DNA of 7,320 nucleotides, from the NCBI GenBank assembly GCA_028691175.1, contig JAQUZU010000089.1:1-7320 (forward strand), in the 5' to 3' direction. The stretch is from Candidatus Kapaibacterium sp. Lineage in GTDB: Bacteria; Bacteroidota; Ignavibacteria; Kapaibacteriales; UBA2268. The position numbers and the translations under genes were made by a program. Positions 1-5,651 of this stretch are shown piece by piece (the first letter of the stretch is position 1; every line of letters starts with the position of its first letter). Below the pieces are notes generated by a model that was not told where the DNA came from, did no database searches, and saw nothing but the letters and a program-made list of their open reading frames with translations.

Positions 1-165
1 CTCATTTACGTAGTTCGCATAAAACTTATCAAATTGAGCCACAACTTCACCTTTTTTGAATTGAACTGTCGAAGTCAATTGTGCTCCGTCTTTATGTGCA
101 ACACCGCAACCGACAAACGACCCGAAGCCAATTGCTCCGGCAAGAATATAATTAATTATCTTCAT
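1..165 (-). CDS. Putative small lipoprotein, C-terminal part beyond the window
   Basis: This is the first 55 codons of a gene that runs off the left edge. It starts at ATG 165, with AGGA about 8 nt upstream. The N-terminus (MKIINYILAGAIG...) is a short basic start, then a hydrophobic stretch ending in FVGC. This resembles a type II (lipoprotein) signal peptide, with Cys20 as the likely lipidated residue; Phe at -3 is a weaker lipobox than Leu. After the Cys come polar residues and a stretch with VVAQFDKFYANYVNE. I do not recognise the family. The visible part does not look like the start of a ZnuA/MntC-type metal-binding protein, though too little is present to exclude one. It lies 31 nt downstream of the DtxR-like gene on the same strand, so co-transcription is likely and a metal-related or metal-regulated role is possible. 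The function is inferred from context only. Confidence 0.7.
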   Translation of the reverse strand, partial: MKIINYILAGAIGFGSFVGCGVAHKDGAQLTSTVQFKKGEVVAQFDKFYANYVNE

Positions 166-196
166 CACATTTTCCTGTAATTATTAAAGTGATTTA

Positions 197-868
197 TTAT
201 ACGATTTTTACAAAAATATCTTTTGCAATTTCATAACCGATTACTTTTTGAATACCGTTATATGAAATTGTAATAGGACCATTAAACGGTTCTTTCTCTA
301 AAACGTCAATTTTTACATTGGGCAAGAGTCCCAGTTCCTCAAGATATGCCAAAATACGCTCGTTCTCGTCCGCAATATGAGAAATCATTACTTGAGTTAC
401 CGGTTCAATTATGCTCAATTGATATTCTTTTATTTTCGGCATTTCACCGTTTTTTGAGGGGATAGGATGCCCGTGCGGATCGAATTCCGGATGTCCCAGT
501 ATCTCATCAAGTTTATTGCTGAATTGCTCCGAAATGCTATGCTCCATGCGGCATGCCTCTCCATGAACGCGATCGAGCCCAAATCCCATTTTTTCCTTTA
601 AATATAATTCGAGCAGACGGTGTAAGCGTATAATCTCCAGAGCAGCTTTATTGCCTTTATCGGATAGTTGAGCACCACGATAGCGATTATAATCCACTAA
701 TCCCATCGATTCTAATTTTTTGAGCATACCGGTTACCGAAGCCCCGCTTACATGCAGTTCTTTTGCAATAACTGTTGTAGAAACACTACCATTTACTTGT
801 AATTTATGTATGATTTTCAGGTAATCTTGTACCGACTGACTTAGTTCAGATCCGGGTCTTTTTTCCAT
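197..868 (-). CDS. DtxR/MntR-family metal-dependent transcriptional repressor
   Basis: This is a 223-residue regulator of the DtxR/IdeR/TroR family, which binds DNA when loaded with Fe2+ or Mn2+ and represses metal uptake or related genes. Residues about 8-70 are the winged helix-turn-helix (VIAKELHVSGASVTGMLKKL is the recognition region). Residues about 75-140 are the dimerisation and metal domain. Residues about 150-223 are a C-terminal FeoA/SH3-like domain (LLPNVKIDVLE, then GPITI and IGYEIA). By motif alignment with DtxR, the ligands His83, Glu87, His102, Cys106, Glu109 and His110 are all present, in LHRLLE and VHGEACRMEH. GHPEFDPHGHPIP is the usual family loop. Asp15 falls where DtxR has Met10 and MntR has Asp8, so the metal cannot be predicted with confidence. 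The start at ATG 868 has only a weak ribosome site, but it lies 33 nt downstream of a good Bacteroidota-type promoter. A palindrome in that promoter suggests autoregulation. Confidence 0.93.
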   Translation of the reverse strand: MEKRPGSELSQSVQDYLKIIHKLQVNGSVSTTVIAKELHVSGASVTGMLKKLESMGLVDYNRYRGAQLSDKGNKAALEIIRLHRLLELYLKEKMGFGLDRVHGEACRMEHSISEQFSNKLDEILGHPEFDPHGHPIPSKNGEMPKIKEYQLSIIEPVTQVMISHIADENERILAYLEELGLLPNVKIDVLEKEPFNGPITISYNGIQKVIGYEIAKDIFVKIV

Positions 869-901
869 TTTCTTGCCATATTTTTGTTTTTACTATAATT
901 A

Positions 902-933
902 CAAATATAAAACAAAAGTTTAGTTTTACCAAA
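902..933 (-). promoter_or_regulatory. Bacteroidota-type promoter of the dtxR-like gene
   Basis: Read on the minus strand, TTTG (930-933) is followed after exactly 20 nt by TATATTTG (902-909). This fits the known Bacteroidota primary-sigma consensus of TTTG at -33, a 19-21 nt spacer, and TAnnTTTG at -7. The predicted transcription start is near 895, giving a leader of about 27 nt before the ATG at 868. It lies in the 76-bp gap after tpiA, so the dtxR-like gene probably has its own promoter even though tpiA reads the same way. I see no terminator in this gap, so read-through from kdsA-lptC-tpiA remains possible. Confidence 0.65.
908..928. promoter_or_regulatory. Candidate operator palindrome within the dtxR promoter
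   Basis: TAAAAC and GTTTTA form perfect 6-nt arms around a 9-nt centre, 21 bp in all. The centre is not symmetric. The element sits almost entirely between the -33 and -7 boxes, where a bound repressor would block RNA polymerase. DtxR-family proteins bind palindromes of about 19-22 bp and often regulate their own genes, so self-repression is a reasonable inference. In such A+T-rich DNA the arms could arise by chance. Confidence 0.35.
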
Positions 934-944
934 ATATATTTTTA

Positions 945-1697
945 TTATCTATCTGTTAATTTTTCTGCTGTAGAAATAATTGAAGCAAATTTTTCTGCAA
1001 CTAACGACGCACCACCTATTAGTGCTCCATCAACATGTGGTATAGAAAGTATTTCGCCGGCATTATTGTCATTTACGCTACCACCATAAAGAATAGGTAC
1101 AGCGACATTTAGAAAGCTTTTTTCAAGCCACGAATGAATAAAATAGTGCGTTTCTGTAATTTGCTCTGTCGATGCAGAAACTCCGGTTCCGATTGCCCAA
1201 ACCGGTTCATAAGCGATAATGATTGACTTCGCTTCGGTAACATCTTTCAGGCATTCTGCTAACTGCGTTTCGAGAACAGCCTTTGTTTTTCCGTTCTGCC
1301 TTTCATCAAGTGTCTCTCCGATGCATAGAATCGGGGAGAGTCCGCCCTCAAGCAACGCCATTAGTTTTTGATTTATAAACGCATTGTTTTCGCCGAAAAA
1401 TTGGCGACGCTCGGAGTGTCCGATTATAACGTATTCACATCCGCACTCTTGCAGCATCGGAATGGATATTTCGCCGGTAAATGCACCTTTGGGTGCAAAA
1501 TGGCAATTTTGTGCTCCAAGTCGGATTGCACTTCCCACAAGTAAATCATTTGCAGTAGCAAGGCTTGTAAACGGCGGACAAATAATTACCGTCTGCTGCC
1601 CACATTTTTTTGCCGAATTGAGTTCTTCGGTTAATTTTTTTGTTTCACTTGCCGTCATATTCATTTTCCAATTGCCGGCTATAATATATTTTCTCAT
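945..1697 (-). CDS. tpiA: Triosephosphate isomerase
   Basis: This cytosolic enzyme interconverts dihydroxyacetone phosphate and glyceraldehyde 3-phosphate in glycolysis and gluconeogenesis. The 250-residue protein is of normal length and spans the whole TIM barrel. The N-terminal AGNWKMN carries Asn9 and Lys11. IIGHSERR carries the electrophilic His94, and AYEPVWAIGTG carries the catalytic base Glu164 and the hinged loop 6. YGGSV (204-208) and GGAS (228-231) form the phosphate-binding end. No active-site residue is missing. The ATG at 1697 overlaps the lptC stop by 4 nt (ATGA), with AAGGA 8 nt upstream inside lptC, so translation is probably coupled. It is the last gene of the kdsA-lptC-tpiA run, an unusual setting for a glycolytic gene. 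The identification is firm. Confidence 0.98.
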   Translation of the reverse strand: MRKYIIAGNWKMNMTASETKKLTEELNSAKKCGQQTVIICPPFTSLATANDLLVGSAIRLGAQNCHFAPKGAFTGEISIPMLQECGCEYVIIGHSERRQFFGENNAFINQKLMALLEGGLSPILCIGETLDERQNGKTKAVLETQLAECLKDVTEAKSIIIAYEPVWAIGTGVSASTEQITETHYFIHSWLEKSFLNVAVPILYGGSVNDNNAGEILSIPHVDGALIGGASLVAEKFASIISTAEKLTDR

Positions 1698-2230
1698 CGC
1701 TCAATTCCTTTTACTTTAAATATTTTATAATACGATAATTTTTCATCTGATTCAAAGCCATATCCCTCCAAAATTTCATTTGGCGAGACTATTTTTACAT
1801 ATTCAGACGAAAAAAGTTTTCGCGTCTTATTGTCCCATTGCAAGACCGAAGTGGATAATGATGTCGAGTTTTCTTCCGAATTAACCATTACTTTGCCTTG
1901 TGCTATCATATCCTTTGTATCGTCAAAAATAATCACGCTATCGGCGACCAAAGTACTGATTTTTTTCCCAATTTTTTGTGCTGAAAAAAACTCAACTCTA
2001 ACATTATGGCGTAGCACAGTTTGCGGAATTTTTTTGCTATACGCGAAACCCGAATCCGCATAAAGTATCGCTTTAGTAAAGTTCGAATCGACAAACGACA
2101 CTTTTGCACTTACAATTATCTGATCCGGCGTATTAGTCGAGTCTGTTGCATGTTTTTGCCCGCTATCTGCCGATTTGCTACATGCTACAAGGCATAGCAA
2201 ACTTAGAAAAGTAATAAAAAATTTTGCCAT
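1694..2230 (-). CDS. lptC: LPS-transport periplasmic protein LptC, predicted lipoprotein
   Basis: This 178-residue protein matches the LptC family, which passes lipopolysaccharide from the inner-membrane LptB2FG extractor to the periplasmic LptA bridge. The N-terminus MAKFFITFLSLLCLVAC is a lipoprotein signal with lipobox LVAC and predicted lipidated Cys17. A polar linker to about residue 37 follows. The rest is the beta-rich domain with family features: LYADSGFAY (57-65), a V-F-F strand near 80, LVADSVIIFDDTKDMIAQGKV, then LSTSVLQWD, and the end region EGYGFESDEKL. E. coli LptC is instead held by an uncleaved transmembrane helix. The ATG at 2230 shares one base with the kdsA stop (TAATG), and the stop overlaps tpiA by 4 nt. 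Sequence conservation in this family is low, so the call rests on strand pattern, length and the neighbouring kdsA. Confidence 0.85.
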   Translation of the reverse strand: MAKFFITFLSLLCLVACSKSADSGQKHATDSTNTPDQIIVSAKVSFVDSNFTKAILYADSGFAYSKKIPQTVLRHNVRVEFFSAQKIGKKISTLVADSVIIFDDTKDMIAQGKVMVNSEENSTSLSTSVLQWDNKTRKLFSSEYVKIVSPNEILEGYGFESDEKLSYYKIFKVKGIER

Positions 2231-3012
2231 TAGATTCTCGAGATGTAGTCGTGCAAATCATATAAACGTTTAATAAAATCGCCGGCTTGGTCAAGTGGTA
2301 GCTGTGTTGCCGAGTCGCTTTTCGCGTTTGCAGGATCCGGATGAGTTTCAAAGAAAATGCCGTTTACTCCGACCGATACCGCGGCTTGTGCAAGTTTTTG
2401 AATATATTCGCGATTTCCGCCTGACTGTTCTCCGATAGACGGTTGTTGCACCGAATGTGTTGCATCATAAATAATGGGGAAGGGCGACTTTTGCAGTTCA
2501 ATCAAAGAACGAAAATCTACCACAAGATCATGATAGCCAAAACATGTTCCACGTTCAGTCAGCCAAACATTCGCATTGCCGACGGAAGTGGCTTTATTTG
2601 CAGCTTTTAGGACATCTTCCGGTGCCATAAATTGGGCTTTTTTAATATTTACAATCTTGCCTGTCTGTGCAGCCGCGATAATTAAATCGGTCTGGCGAGA
2701 AAGAAACGCCGGAATCTGAATCACATCGACCATTTCGCCTGCCCAGAATGCCTCGCCGGCTGTATGTACATCAGTTGTAATCTGCACGCCAAATTCTTTC
2801 TTAACTCCTGCAAGAAATCTCATTGCCTTTTCATCACCTATGCCGTTGAAACTATTTGCACTAGTGCGATTTGCTTTTCGATATGACCCTTTGAAAACAA
2901 AATTAACATCAAGCCCGTCAATTGCCTTCAGAAGTGTCTCTGCTGTTTGCTTAAGCATTTTTTCATCTTCTATAAGGCACGGTCCTGCGATTATAGTAAA
3001 ATTATTGTTCAT
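2230..3012 (-). CDS. kdsA: 3-deoxy-D-manno-octulosonate 8-phosphate synthase, metal-dependent class
   Basis: KdsA condenses phosphoenolpyruvate with arabinose 5-phosphate to give Kdo-8-phosphate, the precursor of the inner-core sugar of LPS. The 260-residue protein is of usual length and keeps the barrel motifs: IAGPC at the start, KGSYRKANRTS (41-51), GVQITTDVH (75-83), IQIPAFLSRQTDL (98-110), NIKKAQF, TERGTCFGY and VVDFRSL. By comparison with the Aquifex enzyme, Cys12, His186, Glu222 and Asp233 are the four metal ligands. E. coli KdsA has Asn in place of the Cys and needs no metal, so this one should be the metal-dependent type. The ATG at 3012 has a clear GGAG 5 nt upstream (plus-strand 3018-3021). 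It is the first gene of the kdsA-lptC-tpiA operon, transcribed away from the small gene at 3157. Confidence 0.97.
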   Translation of the reverse strand: MNNNFTIIAGPCLIEDEKMLKQTAETLLKAIDGLDVNFVFKGSYRKANRTSANSFNGIGDEKAMRFLAGVKKEFGVQITTDVHTAGEAFWAGEMVDVIQIPAFLSRQTDLIIAAAQTGKIVNIKKAQFMAPEDVLKAANKATSVGNANVWLTERGTCFGYHDLVVDFRSLIELQKSPFPIIYDATHSVQQPSIGEQSGGNREYIQKLAQAAVSVGVNGIFFETHPDPANAKSDSATQLPLDQAGDFIKRLYDLHDYISRI

Positions 3013-3048
3013 ATTTTCTCCGTTATAAAACGTTATGTTTAAAAATAT

Positions 3049-3060
3049 AAGACGAAATTA
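3049..3060 (-). promoter_or_regulatory. Motif upstream of kdsA, shared with purB
   Basis: On the minus strand this reads TAATTTCGTCTT, 36 nt before the kdsA start codon. The purB upstream region has TATTTTCGTCTT, 35 nt before its start. Both begin TAnnTTCG, one base from the Bacteroidota -7 box TAnnTTTG, and so could be promoter elements. I find no TTG/TTTG box at the correct distance upstream of this copy. An overlapping alternative -7 box for kdsA is TATATTTT (plus-strand 3042-3049), also without a good -33 partner. Confidence 0.25.
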
Positions 3061-3144
3061 TTTATTTATATTTTTAATTTTCTATACAACAATATTTCAT
3101 ACATCACGTAGTCTGAATATGCACTGTTATTTTTATAATTTATT

Positions 3145-3150
3145 AAGGAG
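3145..3150 (+). promoter_or_regulatory. Strong ribosome binding site of the small acidic-protein gene
   Basis: AAGGAG lies 6 nt before the ATG at 3157. This is the closest match to the Shine-Dalgarno consensus in the window. It supports both translation of this small plus-strand gene and the choice of start. Confidence 0.75.
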
Positions 3151-3156
3151 ACTGTT

Positions 3157-3360
3157 ATGAATTTTTCAGTAGAAATTAGAGACGAGGACGATATACCGTT
3201 TTCCGAAATGGCTCTGGTAAACCTTTTCAAATTAGACGTAAGGAGTGAACGTATAAAAAGCAAAATTAGAGATGGCGACGAAGATCCCGAATTACTCCAA
3301 GAATTGCAGGATATTCAAAAGGAAATGGACGATTTACAGGATCTCGCAACTAATTTTTAA
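3157..3360 (+). CDS. Small, highly acidic protein of unknown function
   Basis: This 67-residue protein matches no family I recognise. It is rich in Asp and Glu, with a low predicted isoelectric point. It begins with a beta-like stretch (MNFSVEIRDEDD), followed by a more hydrophobic segment (FSEMALVNLFKLDV, 15-28), a basic patch (RSERIKSKIRDG, 29-40) and a likely amphipathic helix or coiled coil (about 43-63, PELLQELQDIQKEMDDLQDL). No signal peptide, membrane segment or metal-binding Cys/His is present, so a soluble cytoplasmic protein is most likely. The strong AAGGAG, the ATG and the stop just before a hairpin support a real gene. It is the only plus-strand gene here, divergent from kdsA and convergent with purB, and context gives no functional link. 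A minus-strand reading frame over the same bases starts only with TTG and has no convincing protein character. Confidence 0.75.
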   Translation: MNFSVEIRDEDDIPFSEMALVNLFKLDVRSERIKSKIRDGDEDPELLQELQDIQKEMDDLQDLATNF

Positions 3361-3362
3361 CT

Positions 3363-3391
3363 AAAAAAAGGGGACAGTTTTATCTGTCCCC
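3363..3391 (-). terminator. Intrinsic terminator of purB
   Basis: A perfect 8-bp G+C-rich stem, GGGGACAG (3370-3377) with CTGTCCCC (3384-3391), encloses the 6-nt loop TTTTAT. On the minus strand it is followed by seven T residues (plus-strand A at 3363-3369), the standard form of a Rho-independent terminator, 21 nt after the purB stop. On the plus strand the hairpin begins 10 nt after the small gene's stop but lacks an adjacent T run, so any stop in that direction would be weaker. Confidence 0.9.
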
Positions 3392-3412
3392 GCGTAAATG
3401 ATTTCGGCACTT

Positions 3413-4711
3413 TTATTCTTCAATCCCACATCTTTTCAAGATATAGTCAACACTCTTGAAGATATTGTCATATGAGAAAAGTGAATCAAGCTCTGCCTCG
3501 GAAATATGCTTCATTAGTTCTTCATTTTCCTTGAGAGACTGCTTAAACGGGATTTTTTCTGCCCAAGTGCGCATCGCAGACTTTTGTACAAGAACATACG
3601 CGTCCTGACGTTTGAGTTCTTTTTTCGCAAGGAAAAGCAGAACTTTTTGCGAGTGAATAAGTCCGTGCGTCAGATTTAAATTATACATCATTTTTTCCGG
3701 ATATACTAGCAATTTATCCAGAATTACACACATGCGATTAATCGAATAATCAAGCGAAATTGTAGAATCAGGGAAAATAACTCGCTCTACGCTCGAGTGC
3801 GAAATGTCTCTTTCGTGCCAAAGTGCATTATTTTCGAGACCGGCGAGAGCATTTCCACGGAGAATGCGTGCCTGACCGCAAATATTTTCGCTGGCAATCG
3901 GATTGCGCTTATGCGGCATTGCGGACGAACCTTTTTGACCTTTTGAGAAATATTCTTCTGCTTCGAGAACTTCAGTACGCTGCAAGTGACGGATTTCTAT
4001 TCCGATTTTTTCAAGGGATGAGCCGATTATGGCAAGTGTAGTTATATATTCTGAATGAATATCGCGTTGGATTACTTGTGTCGAAACATTTGCCGGAGTA
4101 AGTCCGAGATGTTCGCAGACGTATTCTTCGACATGTGGCGGAATATGTTCGAAAGTACCGACAGCGCCACTTATCATTCCGCGCGATACAGCCTTAATTG
4201 CTTGTTTCATACGTTCGATATTACGTTGACATTCGTCATACCAAAGTGCAAATTTCAGCCCGAAAGTAGTTGCTTCCGCGTGAATGCCGTGCGAACGCCC
4301 GACACAGACTGTATATTTGTGCTCTACAGCACGACGTTTTAGAATTTCTGCAAGACGTTCAAGGTCAGCCAGAAGAATCTCGCCTGCCTGCTTGCATTGA
4401 ATTGCAAAACATGTATCGAGAACATCGCTGGAAGTCATTCCGAGATGGATAAATCTTGTCGGCTCGCCTGCATACTCTTCGATTGAAGTTAAAAATGCAA
4501 TAACATCATGTTTAGTTGTAAGTTCAATTTCGTTGATACGGTCAACGTTAATTTGTGCTTTTTCGCGAACTTTTGCGGAATTGCCTGCCGGAATCAAGCC
4601 AAGTTTTTCCTGTGCTTCCGTTGCGAGTAGTTCAATTTCCAGCCAAATGCTGTATTTATTGTGATCTTCCCAGATCTTGCCCATTTCCGGACGTGTATAT
4701 CTTGCTATCAT
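3413..4711 (-). CDS. purB: Adenylosuccinate lyase
   Basis: PurB acts twice in purine synthesis: it releases fumarate from SAICAR to give AICAR, and from adenylosuccinate to give AMP. The 432-residue protein belongs to the fumarase/aspartase superfamily and is close in length to the Bacillus enzyme. Visible motifs are RYTRPEMGKIW at the N-terminus, TTKHDV with His68, HLGMTSSDVLDT (89-100), GRSHGIHAEATTFG with His141 (the usual general acid), and the superfamily signature GSSAMPHKRNP (261-271) with the catalytic serine at 262 or 263. HERDISHSSVERV (299-311) is also typical. No key residue is missing. No other pur gene adjoins it. A 79-bp gap before it and a terminator after it suggest a single-gene transcript. 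The ribosome site is weak (AGAAG, about 8 nt upstream). Confidence 0.98.
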   Translation of the reverse strand: MIARYTRPEMGKIWEDHNKYSIWLEIELLATEAQEKLGLIPAGNSAKVREKAQINVDRINEIELTTKHDVIAFLTSIEEYAGEPTRFIHLGMTSSDVLDTCFAIQCKQAGEILLADLERLAEILKRRAVEHKYTVCVGRSHGIHAEATTFGLKFALWYDECQRNIERMKQAIKAVSRGMISGAVGTFEHIPPHVEEYVCEHLGLTPANVSTQVIQRDIHSEYITTLAIIGSSLEKIGIEIRHLQRTEVLEAEEYFSKGQKGSSAMPHKRNPIASENICGQARILRGNALAGLENNALWHERDISHSSVERVIFPDSTISLDYSINRMCVILDKLLVYPEKMMYNLNLTHGLIHSQKVLLFLAKKELKRQDAYVLVQKSAMRTWAEKIPFKQSLKENEELMKHISEAELDSLFSYDNIFKSVDYILKRCGIEE

Positions 4712-4746
4712 GTTTTTTACTTCTAATTAATTTTATAAAGTATTTA

Positions 4747-4758
4747 AAGACGAAAATA
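4747..4758 (-). promoter_or_regulatory. Motif and possible promoter upstream of purB
   Basis: The minus strand reads TATTTTCGTCTT, the counterpart of the motif upstream of kdsA and at nearly the same distance from the start codon (35 against 36 nt). It also lies within a possible Bacteroidota-type arrangement: TTGTTG just upstream, then 19 nt, then TACTTTAT, a partial match to TAnnTTTG. That alternative would put the transcription start about 20 nt before the ATG. Neither reading is decisive. Confidence 0.25.
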
Positions 4759-4790
4759 ATTCAACAATATTATAAATAGTTAGCTACCGG

Positions 4791-5651
4791 TTAATTTGCA
4801 CTCTTGTAAAAATATCCGCGCATAAATGAGCCGAGTGTTGTCCGGATATCGCCAATACTGCGACAATGCGAAAGCCACTTCAGACAATAAGCCCATGGAC
4901 GCAAAAGACGGACAATAAACGAAGCGTGCAAAACATCAATTGCGATTATATTGCGAATGATATACCGATGCTTCCAAGTAAATGCAGTTTCTTCGCGAAA
5001 ATATTCGAGTTTTCGGTGAAGATGTGCCTCGCGATAAATCTGTGTTTTAAAACCATGCTTAGCCGCACGAATGAAATATTCCGTGTCGTCGCCATATATA
5101 AAGAAATTCAGTTGTGGCAGCCCGATTGTTTTGATGACAGTGCGATGCATAAGCGGTCCTTCAAAAGTAATACCTTCGGCATCAATCTTCGATTTTTCAA
5201 GATCTGCCGCATTTAAAATTCTTGTCCATAATCCCTTAAACGGATTCGAAAGATTAAATTTTATGCAGTCGTTTAGATACGGCTCGCCGTTCGGCATAAA
5301 ACGCAACGGAGCACGAATCAAAGTCGAATCATTTGTATCGAGAAGTTTCTCGAGACAATCCGGAGCAGGGACAACGTCATCGTCCATAGTCCAAATCCAG
5401 TCAAAATCATTATCATACGCTGCCTTAAACCCGGTATATTGTCCGCCGGATGAGCCGAAATTATCTTGTGTAATAACATACAAATCTTTTTGCTTGGCTA
5501 ACCATTCGGCAGTGCCATCCGTACCTGAGTTATGAACAACTATAATCTGGTCTATTTTGCGGGTTTGTTTGCGTAGTGCTTCTATAATTTCCTTCAAGAA
5601 TTCCAGCCGGTTAAAAGTAACTACAACCGTCGCAACTTTTTGCTTTATCAT
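4791..5651 (-). CDS. Family 2 glycosyltransferase, rhamnosyl/galactofuranosyl-transferase-like
   Basis: This is a 286-residue inverting GT-A glycosyltransferase, expected to move a sugar from a nucleotide-sugar donor to a growing surface glycan on the cytoplasmic face. The N-terminus VATVVVTFNRLEFLKEII is the nucleotide-binding strand and helix. NFGSSGGQYTGF (64-75) is a mark of the GlfT2/rhamnosyltransferase-like branch. WTMDDDVVP holds the metal-binding DDD (90-92). YGDDTEYFIRAAKHG (186-200) contains the acceptor-site acidic residues including the likely catalytic base, and HLHRKL (210-215) a downstream His. The C-terminal 60 residues have hydrophobic and aromatic patches but no clear transmembrane pair, so peripheral membrane binding is likely. 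The start overlaps the GT4 stop by 4 nt (ATGA) and no Shine-Dalgarno is visible, so translation is probably coupled. Donor and acceptor cannot be told from sequence. Confidence 0.92.
   Translation of the reverse strand: MIKQKVATVVVTFNRLEFLKEIIEALRKQTRKIDQIIVVHNSGTDGTAEWLAKQKDLYVITQDNFGSSGGQYTGFKAAYDNDFDWIWTMDDDVVPAPDCLEKLLDTNDSTLIRAPLRFMPNGEPYLNDCIKFNLSNPFKGLWTRILNAADLEKSKIDAEGITFEGPLMHRTVIKTIGLPQLNFFIYGDDTEYFIRAAKHGFKTQIYREAHLHRKLEYFREETAFTWKHRYIIRNIIAIDVLHASFIVRLLRPWAYCLKWLSHCRSIGDIRTTLGSFMRGYFYKSAN

Noticed and set aside
226..270. Perfect 10-bp inverted repeat CAATTTCATA / TATGAAATTG with a 25-nt loop
   Set aside because: It lies inside the coding end of the dtxR-like gene, is A+T-rich, has no T run in the right place, and one such repeat is expected by chance in a window of this size.
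1384..1719. 111-residue plus-strand reading frame opposite tpiA
   Set aside because: It lies antisense to the conserved core of triosephosphate isomerase and has no start signals or recognisable domain.
3013..3156. Possible divergent promoter or structured leader in the longest gap
   Set aside because: Several TATA-like strings occur on both strands, but no pair of boxes with correct spacing was convincing and no stable stem was visible. Only the low-confidence shared motif was kept.
3066..3263. 65-residue minus-strand reading frame overlapping the small acidic gene
   Set aside because: It starts with TTG, has no ribosome site and no protein-like pattern, whereas the plus-strand gene has a strong site and a coherent composition.
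4055..4342. Plus-strand reading frames opposite purB, including this one of 95 residues
   Set aside because: The minus-strand purB frame is full length with all active-site motifs, and the opposite frames lack ribosome sites and family features.
5071..5535. 154-residue plus-strand reading frame opposite the GT2 gene
   Set aside because: It is a shadow of a gene with clear catalytic motifs on the other strand. It is rich in Ser, Cys and Phe, as antisense frames often are, and has no ribosome site.
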